The notes under the pieces: model-generated | Databases searched by the model: none | Told to the model about the DNA's origin: nothing | What the model saw: only the letters and a program-made list of their open reading frames with translations | Position numbers and translations under genes: made by a program | NCBI GenBank assembly: GCA_964498525.1 | Contig: CAZCGU010000017.1 | Location: forward strand, 1 to 55,714 | DNA length: 55,714 bases | Reading direction: 5' to 3' | DNA from: DTU098 sp964498525 | GTDB taxonomy: Bacteria; Bacillota; Desulfotomaculia; Desulfotomaculales; Pelotomaculaceae | In this document: positions 34,084-42,406 of the stretch, piece after piece | Layout of the letters: each line of letters begins with the position of its first letter | Numbering within the stretch: the stretch's first letter is position 1

Positions 34084-36282
34084 GTGACTCAACTATCCGA
34101 TGCAGGTCAAAAAGTTTTTAACGCCCGTTACGCTTTAAAGGACGAAGAAGGCAAGATCATAGAAACCTTTGAACAAGCCGTTTACCGGATGGCCCGGGCA
34201 GCGGCGGGCGCCGAGAAGGAAAATCAAAAATACTGGGAAGAAAAATTCGCCTCTGTAATGGGCGAGCTTATTTTTGTTCCTTCAACTCCCATTTGGGCCA
34301 ACATGGGCAAACCCGACCGGCCCTGGCAGCCATCCGCCTGTTTTGTCCTGGCGGTGGAAGACTCGCTGTATTCCATGTACGAAACATTGATGTCCACCGC
34401 CCTTGTTTTCAAGTCCGGCGGTGGCGTGGGGTATAACTTCAGCGCCATCAGGCCCCGGGGGGCTTTGGTGCGTTCTACCAAGGGCAAGGCTTCCGGCGTG
34501 GTTGAGCTGATCAAGCTGTACAACGCCTCGTCCAATATGGTCATGCAGGGGGGCGTGCGCCGGGGGGCTTCCATAGGTATTCTGAATATAGACCACCCGG
34601 AAATCATCAATTTCATCAACGCCAAGCTCCAAGGCGATCTGACCAACTTCAACCTGTCGGTTGGAATTACAGATGCCTTTATGGCGGTCCTGGAACAAGG
34701 TGGGGAATGGCCCCTTACCTTCAACGGCCGGGTGCACGAGATGATTCCCGCCTACGAATTATGGGAGTTAATAGTGAAAGCGGCCCACTCCTGCGGCGAT
34801 CCGGGTATTATTTTTATCGACCGCCTGCAAAGGCATAACCCGGTGCCGGAAAGAGTAATCAATGCCACCAACCCCTGTGGTGAACAACCTTTATGCCCGG
34901 GCGAATCCTGTCTTTTGGGAAGTATCAACCTGGCCCGGGTAATCACAACGGAGGGCCGGCTCAACGTTGACCTGTATAATGATGCGGTATCCACCGCCGT
35001 CCGCTTTCTGGACAACCTCATCGATGTCGCCGAATACCCGCTTCCCCTGATAGCGGAGGCAACCAGGGCCACGCGCAAAATTGGCCTGGGCTTTACAGGC
35101 CTTGCCGATGCCTTAATTATGGCCGGACTGACCTATGATTCCCCGGAGGGCAGAGATTATGCCGGGAATATCACAGAAATGATGCAAAAAGTTGCCGGCG
35201 CAACTTCCCGGGAACTGGCGGAGGAAAAGGGCTGTTTTCCGGAATGGGAGAAAAGCGTGTATCACCCCGAAGAGAAGCGGAGAAACGCCACCTGTGTGAC
35301 CATCGCTCCCACCGGTTCGGTAACCACCATGGCCGGCTGCGAGGGGTACGGCATAGAACCGGTTTTTGCGGTGGCTTACAAGAAGTCGACCAATGTGGCC
35401 GGGGATTTTGAAGTATTCAGCCCGCTGTTTCTGGAGGCCTGCCGCAAACATGGGGTTGCTGAGGATGTTCTGGGGGAAGTGGCCCGGCGGGGCTCCTGTC
35501 AGGATGTTAAGGGCATCCCCGGGGAAATAGCAAGAATTTTTAAAGGGGCCCAGGAAATATCGCCCGAAAATCATATCCTGATGCAGGCTGAAGTTCAAAA
35601 GCATGTGGATAATGCGGTCAGCAAGACCATCAACCTGCCCGGGACCGCCACCATGGAAGATATTAAAGAATGCTACAGTAAGGCGTATGAACTAGGTTTA
35701 AAAGGTATTACCGTTTTCCGGGACGGCTGCAAAGATGGTACGATAACCATAGGCCGGAAGGAAGACCCTGCCGGGGAAAAAGTGTTGAAGCGCGGTGAAA
35801 TACTGCCCAGACCCAGAAGCGCCCACGGTATGACTCACCGTCTGGATACCGGCTGCGGCAAACTTTATCTTACCGTTAATTACCAGCCCGGCAGCGGCGA
35901 AATTTTAGAGACCTTTATCACCACCGGCTCCGACGGCGGGTGTCTGGTTTATACCGAAGCCACGTCCAGGCTGATTAGCCTGGCTATCCGCGGGGGAATA
36001 CCTATAGAAGAAATCATCGAGCAATTGCAGGGCACTCATTCCTGTCCGTCTTACATGCTGGCCAGGGGCAAGGGCAGAAACCTTTCGCCCGGCAGGTCCT
36101 GCGCTTCGGCCATAGCCAACAAGGTAGCTAAAATTAAAGAGGAGCTGGATAAAAAATACAACGGGAATAGCGAACAGGATGAAATGTCGGCGGATAATAC
36201 CATGCTGTGCCAATGCGGCCAAAAGCTCGAGCAAGCCGAAGGATGTTTGATCTGCAGAAGCTGCGGTTTCTCCAAGTGCTGA
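34084..36282 (+). CDS. nrdJ: adenosylcobalamin-dependent ribonucleoside-diphosphate reductase (class II)
   Basis: 732 residues from GTG 34084, preceded by AAAGGTGG. It makes deoxynucleotides with B12 as radical source, independent of oxygen. Seen: VPSTPIWANMGKPDRPWQPSACFV with an active-site Cys, SGGGVGYNFSAIRPRG, the finger-loop NATNPCGEQPLCPGESCLLGSINLA, and PTGSVTTMAGCEGYGIEPVF. From about residue 585 a TSCPD-type domain follows (GCGKLYLTVNYQPGSGEILE, GTHSCPSYMLARG). The end carries a zinc ribbon (CQCGQKLEQAEGCLICRSCG). Length and motif order are normal. A possible structured leader precedes it. Confidence 0.95.
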   Translation: MTQLSDAGQKVFNARYALKDEEGKIIETFEQAVYRMARAAAGAEKENQKYWEEKFASVMGELIFVPSTPIWANMGKPDRPWQPSACFVLAVEDSLYSMYETLMSTALVFKSGGGVGYNFSAIRPRGALVRSTKGKASGVVELIKLYNASSNMVMQGGVRRGASIGILNIDHPEIINFINAKLQGDLTNFNLSVGITDAFMAVLEQGGEWPLTFNGRVHEMIPAYELWELIVKAAHSCGDPGIIFIDRLQRHNPVPERVINATNPCGEQPLCPGESCLLGSINLARVITTEGRLNVDLYNDAVSTAVRFLDNLIDVAEYPLPLIAEATRATRKIGLGFTGLADALIMAGLTYDSPEGRDYAGNITEMMQKVAGATSRELAEEKGCFPEWEKSVYHPEEKRRNATCVTIAPTGSVTTMAGCEGYGIEPVFAVAYKKSTNVAGDFEVFSPLFLEACRKHGVAEDVLGEVARRGSCQDVKGIPGEIARIFKGAQEISPENHILMQAEVQKHVDNAVSKTINLPGTATMEDIKECYSKAYELGLKGITVFRDGCKDGTITIGRKEDPAGEKVLKRGEILPRPRSAHGMTHRLDTGCGKLYLTVNYQPGSGEILETFITTGSDGGCLVYTEATSRLISLAIRGGIPIEEIIEQLQGTHSCPSYMLARGKGRNLSPGRSCASAIANKVAKIKEELDKKYNGNSEQDEMSADNTMLCQCGQKLEQAEGCLICRSCGFSKC

Positions 36283-36594
36283 GCTGATTGCACGTTCATG
36301 GCAGCGCCCTCGACTTCCCCGGGTTTTGCTGGTGTATTTTCCCAAAAACCATTGCGAAGTGATTTCGTTCTTCCTGCTTCCTGCCCTGCCCAGGGGCGGC
36401 ACGGGCCTTGAAATCAGGGGGGTGGCGGGGCAAGATTCCGGCGCCGTATAAAATTGCGTTTATTGTAGCAATATTTAGTGACAAGTGAAAATAAATATTA
36501 TTTGTCTAACTCTTGGACTTGACGGCATCTTGTAATAAAATGATGTAGATTGAGTTATCCATATTGAGCATTAGGAAGGGAGGTTTGGCTGGGA

Positions 36595-36900
36595 TTGGGT
36601 TACAAACTGATTATAACCATTGTAAACAAAGGGAAAGCGGAAAAAGTTGTGGATCTGTCCCATCGGGCCGGAGCTGAAGGAGGAACCATATTTTTTGGAC
36701 GCGGCGCCGCTGTCCGTTTATTATTGGGGATTAGCATCGAACCGGAAAAAGAAATTGTGATGACTTTGATTGAGAATGATAAAGTCCAAAGTGTATTTGA
36801 CACTATTGTGAAAGAAATGAGTTTAAACGAACCCAATAAAGGGATTGCTTTTATCATTTCCCTTGATCAAGTGGCCGGCCTCAACAAGGATTACCGATAA
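36595..36900 (+). CDS. PII-like signalling protein
   Basis: 101 residues from TTG 36595 with GGGAGG upstream. The ferredoxin-like PII fold is suggested by KLIITIVNKGKAEKVVDLSHRAG at the start, GGTIFFGRG at the T-loop base, and the PII end NKGIAFIISLDQVAGL. The T-loop is short and lacks the uridylylated tyrosine of GlnB/GlnK, so it belongs to the PII-like group that usually controls a neighbouring transporter by binding nucleotides. The next gene on the strand is an SLC13/ArsB-type permease, 349 bases away. A regulatory partnership is inferred. Confidence 0.75.
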   Translation: MGYKLIITIVNKGKAEKVVDLSHRAGAEGGTIFFGRGAAVRLLLGISIEPEKEIVMTLIENDKVQSVFDTIVKEMSLNEPNKGIAFIISLDQVAGLNKDYR

Positions 36901-37249
36901 AGACGCCGGTTCCGGCCAAAGGGTGGAAAACAGGTAAAATACACGCAACAGCCGGAATAATTGTTGAGGAGTAACAAAGGAGAGCAGGGCTGCCCGGACT
37001 TTGATGGAGCCGCTCCTCCGGTAAGTTTCCCCTTGTCTTTCAGCAGCCGCATTATACAATATTGGCGTTGCTGTTGACTGACGTTGCGCATAGGAAACAA
37101 AAAATCAAACATCAGCAGGCTGAAAAGCGGCCGATAAAATCCCACGCTGGATTTCCTGCACAAATTGGCCCGGACCTTGGGGAAAAAGACTTACTTCGAC
37201 ACAAAATAAACCCGATGGAGTGGATAAAAATTATGAAGGAGCCACAACA
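36901..37249 (+). other. 349-bp gap between the PII-like gene and the permease
   Basis: Open frames here show no protein character. A possible hairpin region (GGAG...CTCC, about 36979-37019) was seen, but no consensus riboswitch. The permease ribosome binding site GAAGGAG lies at its end. Confidence 0.4.
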
Positions 37250-38578
37250 GTGGTACATGTAGAACAGAACGCAGCCAACTGGCAGGTTATTGTAGCAGCA
37301 GCCATTTTCCTCATCAGTTACGCCTTTATTATTTCGGAAAAAATTAACCGCTCCATTATCGCCACGGCAGGTGCGCTCATGATGGTGATATTTGGCATTG
37401 TGGATTTACATACGGCCTATACGGAGCATATTCACTGGGCCACCATTTTTCTGCTCTTCGGCATGATGATTCTGGTGGGAATAACCAATAAAAGCGGTGT
37501 CTTTCAATATATTGCCATTCGAACAGCTCAAAGCGCCAACGGTGATCCCGTTAAAATAATGGTAAGGCTTGCTTTGCTGACAGCAATCGGCTCGGCTTTT
37601 ATTGATATTGTGACCATGGTTTTATTGATCACTCCCATCACCATAGCCATTACCCGGCTATTGCACATGAATCCCGCCCCTTTTCTCATTACGGAAATCA
37701 TAGCCTGCAATATAGGCGGAGCAGCCACCCTGGTGGGGGATCCGCCGAACATTATGATCGGCGTGGCGGCAGGCATTTCATTTAATGAGTTCCTCATTCA
37801 CATGACGCCGATTATTATTGTCATTTTGCTTGTTATTATCGCTTATTTGAAATCGTACTATAAAAAACATCTTCACGTAGATGAACAATATCAACAGGGT
37901 CTTATGGATATTGATCCGAAAGACTTTATTCGGGACTCAGCGCTGGCTAAAAAATCCATTTTCGTCTTTGCCCTCACCTTACTGGGTTTTATCCTGCACC
38001 AGTTCCTGCATATGGAACCGGCGGTGGTGGCTTTAGCCGGCGCTACCCTGTTAATGCTCATCGGGATCAAAGAAAGCGATTTGGAAGAAGTGTACCATTC
38101 GGTGGAATGGGTAACCATTTTTTTCTTTGTCGGTTTGTTCGTACTGGTGGGAGGTATGGTGGAAGTGGGCATTATCAAAAAAGCCGCAACCTGGATGATA
38201 GAGGTTACCGGCGGCAACATAACGCTCACCTCCCTGGCAGTGCTGTGGGGCGCCGGATTGGTTTCCGGATTTGTTGACAATATCCCGCTGGTGGCCACCC
38301 TGATTCCCATGATTCAGGATATGGGGGCACAGCTGGCATTGCCGCCGGTGGAACTCTCCACTCTCTGGTGGTCTCTGGCTCTGGGCGCTTGCCTGGGCGG
38401 CAACAGTACTTTAATTGCTTCTTCGGCGAATCTGATTGTAGCCAACATAGCGATTCGGGAAGGAGCCCCCATTTCCTTTGTGGATTTTCTAAAAGTGAGT
38501 GTTCCGGCGACTTTAATCTCCCTGGCTCTGGCTTCCGTGTATGTATACTTCGTTTTTATCAGGCTGGGTTTTGCTTAG
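37250..38578 (+). CDS. SLC13/ArsB-NhaD (ion transporter superfamily) permease
   Basis: 442 residues from GTG 37250, chosen because GAAGGAG is eight bases upstream; the frame is open to 37220. About eleven membrane helices in two inverted halves. Family motifs are ITEIIACNIGGAATLVGDPPN near residue 150 and its second-half counterpart LWWSLALGACLGGNSTLIASSAN near residue 380, together with SGFVDNIPLVATLIP. These re-entrant motifs bind sodium and the anion in the ArsB/NhaD/SLC13 superfamily. Whether it moves protons, sodium, arsenite or dicarboxylates cannot be decided. The upstream PII-like gene suggests ligand-dependent control. Confidence 0.88.
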   Translation: MVHVEQNAANWQVIVAAAIFLISYAFIISEKINRSIIATAGALMMVIFGIVDLHTAYTEHIHWATIFLLFGMMILVGITNKSGVFQYIAIRTAQSANGDPVKIMVRLALLTAIGSAFIDIVTMVLLITPITIAITRLLHMNPAPFLITEIIACNIGGAATLVGDPPNIMIGVAAGISFNEFLIHMTPIIIVILLVIIAYLKSYYKKHLHVDEQYQQGLMDIDPKDFIRDSALAKKSIFVFALTLLGFILHQFLHMEPAVVALAGATLLMLIGIKESDLEEVYHSVEWVTIFFFVGLFVLVGGMVEVGIIKKAATWMIEVTGGNITLTSLAVLWGAGLVSGFVDNIPLVATLIPMIQDMGAQLALPPVELSTLWWSLALGACLGGNSTLIASSANLIVANIAIREGAPISFVDFLKVSVPATLISLALASVYVYFVFIRLGFA

Positions 38579-38681
38579 GCTAAGGGCTCAGGCTTAATAG
38601 ATTTCTACCTGTTCGTGGATGGATGGGCAGCCTTTTTAAAACAAGACCATCGAAATAAGGACCTGTGAATAACAATAGGCT

Positions 38682-38760
38682 GACTCTTTTTCCAAGAGTG
38701 GCCAGTCTTAAAAAAATGCGGCTCTGCAGTTGAAATAATCTGATGCAGGGCCGCTATTTA
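38682..38760. terminator. two hairpins between converging permease and DUF5320 genes
   Basis: CTGACTCTT...AAGAGTGGCCAG (about 38680-38706) is followed by TTAAAAAAAT. The larger GCGGCTCTGCA...TGCAGGGCCGC (38718-38754) is followed by TATTTAT. Read leftwards, the first has a T-run and serves the minus strand. Confidence 0.6.
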
Positions 38761-38785
38761 TCTGTGGCGTAAGATTGTTTTGTAT

Positions 38786-39157
38786 TTATTGGTCTTTGTT
38801 TTCTGAACCCTCAAGTTCGGAAAGTCTCTTTTCAATTGAAGACAATTGTTCCTTCAGGATCTTTGCTTCACTTGCCAGGTAGGCTTTTTCATCCACCGGT
38901 TCAAATTGTCCGGGAACAGGGGCGTATTGCTGTGCCCCGTACTGGTAACCCCAGGGGGAGAACTGCCTGCAAAAACGTCCCCTGAATCCGCGTCCGCGGC
39001 CCTGACCGAAACCTGCTTCCTGACCGCGCCTGAAGCCATAACCAAAAGACGGCCCCGGATTCATATAACCGGGTACTCCATAACCGGCGCAAAAGCCGGC
39101 TCCCCTGCCACTACGGGCGCCCAAGCCAGATGGTCCTGTCCTGTCTCCTAACGGCAT
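38786..39157 (-). CDS. DUF5320-family Gly/Arg/aromatic-rich protein
   Basis: 123 residues from ATG 39157, set by a perfect AAGGAGG. It begins MPLGDRTGPSGLGARSGRGA, the DUF5320 signature, continues with Gly-, Arg- and Phe/Tyr-rich segments (GYGFRRGQEAGFGQGRGRGF) and ends in a coiled coil (ASEAKILKEQLSSIEKRLSEL). The family commonly lies next to DUF134 regulators and to NifX/NifB-like iron-molybdenum cofactor proteins in anaerobes. Here the upstream gene on the same strand is DUF134, 64 bases away. Function unknown; a metal or cofactor-related role is inferred from context. Confidence 0.8.
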   Translation of the reverse strand: MPLGDRTGPSGLGARSGRGAGFCAGYGVPGYMNPGPSFGYGFRRGQEAGFGQGRGRGFRGRFCRQFSPWGYQYGAQQYAPVPGQFEPVDEKAYLASEAKILKEQLSSIEKRLSELEGSENKDQ

Positions 39158-39221
39158 GTTGTTACCTCCTTTTTGATAGCTTATTTTGAGGCCAACTTGG
39201 CAACCCTTAAACCCAGTTGGA

Positions 39222-39689
39222 TCATCTCCTGTTTCTGCCGGGCCCCGCCCAGGGTGGGGGCCCCCATCCATGTCTGTGGCGGTTTTGATGTCTCCTGCCA
39301 CAGGAAGGACAAAACTGTTCCTTTATCCTGTTTTCCTCAATAATTTTTTCCCACTCGCAACCACAGGACTGACAATACCAGTGGCCGATAAGCTGGTGCT
39401 CCCCGTAAGTTATCCTTACCGGTTTCCCTTCTATGATGGCAGTGGCAAGCTTGATTCTGGCCGAATTCAGAATCCTTTGAAAGGTACTTTGGGCCAGTTT
39501 CATGTGTTCAGCTGAAACCTGTTGGTCCAGACCCAAATAATCCTTAAGCCGTAAAGCCTCCCATTCGTCAACGTTAATGATTATTTCGCCGGGTTCCGGT
39601 ACCTGGCCACCGCCGGGTTTAAAATATGTTGCGGTAGGGAAAAAACCAATCCGGCGCGGTTTCCGCGGTCTGGGCAATTTCACACTCAT
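39222..39689 (-). CDS. DUF134 (UPF0251) DNA-binding protein
   Basis: 155 residues from ATG 39689; the frame is open upstream through the promoter region, so the longer start is rejected. It begins RPRKPRRIGFFPTATYFKPG, continues with an HTH of the sigma-70 region 4 type (DEWEALRLKDYLGLDQQVSAEHMKLAQSTFQRILNSARIKLA), then ITYGEHQLIGHWYCQSCGCEWE and CPSCGRRH, two CxxC pairs forming a zinc ribbon. The basic C-terminal tail is low in complexity. It is a predicted regulator, and the palindromes over its own promoter suggest autoregulation. Confidence 0.85.
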   Translation of the reverse strand: MSVKLPRPRKPRRIGFFPTATYFKPGGGQVPEPGEIIINVDEWEALRLKDYLGLDQQVSAEHMKLAQSTFQRILNSARIKLATAIIEGKPVRITYGEHQLIGHWYCQSCGCEWEKIIEENRIKEQFCPSCGRRHQNRHRHGWGPPPWAGPGRNRR

Positions 39690-39722
39690 CTCCGTTTCCT
39701 GTGTAATCACTGCCGGGGTAAT

Positions 39723-39734
39723 GGGTATATACCC
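39723..39734. promoter_or_regulatory. palindromic candidate operator GGGTATATACCC
   Basis: A perfect 12-base palindrome just downstream of the DUF134 promoter -10 box. A half-copy (TGGGTATATG, 39756-39765) lies inside the promoter, overlapping the -35 element and spacer. The two copies are about 33 bases apart, roughly three helix turns. Confidence 0.6.
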
Positions 39735-39740
39735 GATATC

Positions 39741-39769
39741 AATATACAATAGTTATGGGTATATGTCAA
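39741..39769 (-). promoter_or_regulatory. sigma-A promoter of the DUF134-DUF5320 unit
   Basis: On the minus strand: TTGACA (39769-39764), a 17-base spacer, TATATT (39746-39741). The rest of 39690-40175 contains no supported gene; opposing frames of about 100 codons there lack ribosome binding sites and homology. Confidence 0.75.
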
Positions 39770-40047
39770 TAACATCTAAAAGAAAATTTTGTTTGGCAAA
39801 TAAAAAATGAGCCGGCACACCTGTGTAGTAACAGGAATTTTTAACGGGAAAAGCGGGGTATCCACGGTAACGGACAAAGTATCAATAGTTAAAGTTTGCC
39901 GGCACTTGCGCCTGCGAAGGAAACATAATCGTACAGCACAATTTGCTGCACTGGCGCTCACGGGTCTGAGGATAATGGCTTCGATAGACGACCTGGCCGG
40001 TAAGAATGCGAAAAGAATTAAACAGATAAGGCGGGGACTTTCCATGG

Positions 40048-40078
40048 TTGTGTTTTTTTGTAAGATGTATGGTATAAT
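40048..40078 (+). promoter_or_regulatory. possible promoter of the flavodiiron gene
   Basis: A consensus TATAAT at 40073-40078 with TTGTGT 19 bases upstream. The spacer is long, so this is a moderate call. Confidence 0.4.
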
Positions 40079-40175
40079 AAAAAACAAAGCAAATCCACGT
40101 TAATATTTCCTTGTGTCTTATGACGGGTTAAATGTTGTGAATAACATAGCAAACCAATAATTCAAGGAGGAGTTG

Positions 40176-41369
40176 ATGCAAGTGAAAAAACATGTAAAAA
40201 ACAATGTGTCCTGGATAGGTAAAGTTGATTGGGAGCTGCAAAACTTTCATGGCTACGAGTATTCCACTCACAAAGGCTCAACCTACAATTCTTACTTAAT
40301 TCAAGAAGAAAAAACAGTGATAATTGATACTGTTTGGGCTCCTTTTGCCGAAGAATTCGTTGAAAACCTGGCTAAGGAGATTGATTTAAACAAAATTGAT
40401 TATGTTGTGGCAAATCACGGGGAGGTTGATCATAGCGGGGGGCTTCCCGCCTTAATGAAGCTAATTCCCGACAAACCAATTTACTGCACGGCAAATGCTG
40501 TTAAATCTTTGAAAGGTCAGTACCATCAAGATTGGAATTTTCATGTGGTTAAGACCGGGGACAAGCTGGATATTGGAAACGGTAAAGAGCTGATTTTTGT
40601 GGAAATGCCGATGCTCCACTGGCCGGACAGTATGGCGACATATCTTACCAGGGACAATATTCTGTTCAGCAACGACGCTTTCGGCCAGCACTACGCAACG
40701 GAAAAACTGTTCAACGATCTGGTGGATCAGTGCGATTTGTTCAATGAATCCATAAAATACTACGCCAACATTTTGACCCCCTTCAGCGCCAATTTAAGGA
40801 GAAAACTGGATGAGGTTATGTCCTTACAGTTGCAAATCGACATAATCGCAACCAGCCACGGGGTTATTTGGCGGGATAACCCGATGCAGATTGTTGAAAA
40901 ATACGCCCAGTGGGCAAATGATTATCAAGAAAACCAGATTACCATTATTTATGATACGATGTGGAACGGCACTAAAACACTGGCTGAAAAAATCGCGGAA
41001 GGAATCGGTCTGGTCGATAAGGATGTAGTGGTTAAAGTTTACAACCTGGCCAAGAGTGATGATAATGACCTGATTACCGAAGTCTTTAAATCTAAAACCG
41101 TAGTCATGGGATCCCCCACCATTGCCAGAAGCATTTTGCATTCGGTGGCAGGCTTCATCCATCTGATGTCGGAGCTGAAGTTTAAAGGCAAAAAGGCTGC
41201 GGCCTTTGGTTGTTACGGTTGGAGCGGAGAATCGGTGAAGGTCATCAATGAATTAATGAAAGGCGCGGGGTTTGAAGTAATCAGCGATGGATTTAGAAAC
41301 CTTTGGAACCCGGATGACGATGCTCAAAAAACAGCGATAGATTTCGGCAAAACAATAGCAAAGGCATAA
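40176..41369 (+). CDS. flavodiiron protein (FprA-type A-type flavoprotein)
   Basis: 397 residues from ATG 40176 behind AAGGAGGAG. A two-domain flavodiiron protein that reduces oxygen to water (or NO to N2O) in anaerobes. The metallo-beta-lactamase-type domain carries the diiron ligands in VANHGEVDHSGGLP (HxExDH), MLHWPDSM, FSNDAFGQH and ATSHGVIW. From about residue 250 the flavodoxin domain follows (ITIIYDTMWNGTKTLAEKIAEG, AFGCYGWSGESVK) and binds FMN. No rubredoxin domain is fused. The gene is monocistronic with its own terminator. It would protect an oxygen-sensitive metabolism. Confidence 0.94.
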   Translation: MQVKKHVKNNVSWIGKVDWELQNFHGYEYSTHKGSTYNSYLIQEEKTVIIDTVWAPFAEEFVENLAKEIDLNKIDYVVANHGEVDHSGGLPALMKLIPDKPIYCTANAVKSLKGQYHQDWNFHVVKTGDKLDIGNGKELIFVEMPMLHWPDSMATYLTRDNILFSNDAFGQHYATEKLFNDLVDQCDLFNESIKYYANILTPFSANLRRKLDEVMSLQLQIDIIATSHGVIWRDNPMQIVEKYAQWANDYQENQITIIYDTMWNGTKTLAEKIAEGIGLVDKDVVVKVYNLAKSDDNDLITEVFKSKTVVMGSPTIARSILHSVAGFIHLMSELKFKGKKAAAFGCYGWSGESVKVINELMKGAGFEVISDGFRNLWNPDDDAQKTAIDFGKTIAKA

Positions 41370-41502
41370 GAAAAGCAAGTACGTAGAAAACGCTTGCCCG
41401 GTAGCGCCCTACCCCGTGGGCCGGGCTTCAAGACAGCGCCTGGATGCGGTATTTTGTTACAGGAAACAATCAAATGATTCAAAAAACCTTTTATGTCTGC
41501 CA

Positions 41503-41528
41503 ATACACCTGAAAAAGGTGTATTTTTT
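41503..41528 (+). terminator. rho-independent terminator after the flavodiiron gene
   Basis: ATACACCT (41503-41510), loop GAAAA, AGGTGTAT (41516-41523), then TTTTTT. The other sequence of 41370-41885 shows no gene. Confidence 0.85.
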
Positions 41529-41885
41529 TAGGCCGCTGGTTTCCGTCAAGGGCAAATTTAGTAAAATGTTTGTACGGTGGGTTAAGCACGCGTAACTCAT
41601 TCAGTCAGTCTAATCCAGTTAAACAAACCCCGACGGTATGATGTAAACTGTTCTGCATCCGGGAGATGATGTTTTAGCCGGACATGTATTAAAAACCGGT
41701 TTGGCCGGCAAATATTAATAGCTTAATCAAGCATAAAAAATGCAGGAAGAATACTTGTGTGCTATATTTGCCCGCTATTTATGATAGTATGATATAACTG
41801 GAATTCCCGGCAGTTCGTAGTACGGCATAAAGTAAAACTTTTCTTCTTTGCAGGCGCAATGTTTGGACAAGAGAGGAGAAGAAAG

Positions 41886-42290
41886 ATGATGCAAGGCAAA
41901 GCTTCACATAATTTCATTATCGATGCCCTTATGTTTCTTACAATGATGGCGCTGGCGGGAACGGGATTTTTAAACCGCTATGTGCTTCTGAGTGGCCAGG
42001 CCGGAAGAGAGATGTACGGACAAAAGGTGGAAATGGGCATGCTGGGGATAAGCAAGCACACCTGGCAGGATATTCACCTTTATTTGAGTTTCCTCCTGCT
42101 GGGCTTTTTACTGCTCCATATCCTGCTGCACTGGCGGCAGATTGCTTCCCTTTACCGCCGGTTAATCCCGTCAGATAGGGTGCGGCAGCGTGTTTTAATT
42201 ATTTTTATGGTAGTAAACATAATTCTGGTGATCTTTCCTTTTATTATTCCACCCACTGTTAATATTGGCGAGGGCTTCAGGCGGAGGTAG
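41886..42290 (+). CDS. DUF4405-type membrane protein
   Basis: 134 residues from ATG 41886 with GAGGAGAAG upstream. Three membrane helices: NFIIDALMFLTMMALAGTGFL, LYLSFLLLGFLLLHILLHW and VLIIFMVVNIILVIFPFII. Histidines sit at helix ends (ISKHTWQDIHLYLS, LHILLHWRQI), as in DUF4405 proteins, which resemble the small cytochrome b fold and may bind haem. The N-terminal nine codons of the longer frame are not needed. It converges with carB, with a shared terminator. Function unknown; membrane electron transfer is a guess from histidine placement. Confidence 0.75.
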   Translation: MMQGKASHNFIIDALMFLTMMALAGTGFLNRYVLLSGQAGREMYGQKVEMGMLGISKHTWQDIHLYLSFLLLGFLLLHILLHWRQIASLYRRLIPSDRVRQRVLIIFMVVNIILVIFPFIIPPTVNIGEGFRRR

Positions 42291-42335
42291 TTTTCGGAAG
42301 GTTGTCTTTTTAAAATCCCGGGACAGCAAGAAATG

Positions 42336-42369
42336 GGGTGTAATTCCGCTTAGCGGATTACACCCTTTG
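42336..42369. terminator. bidirectional terminator between DUF4405 gene and carB
   Basis: GGGTGTAATTCCGC (42336-42349), loop TTA, GCGGATTACACCC (42353-42365), with one bulge or mismatch. It lies between converging genes. Confidence 0.8.
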
Positions 42370-42406
42370 ATCCGGACATCATTTTGGCTTGTACTGTTCC
42401 TGTTAT

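Noticed and set aside
39776..40103. Opposed ORFs of about 100 codons upstream of the flavodiiron gene
   Set aside because: Both frames cover the same bases, lack ribosome binding sites and show no recognisable protein.
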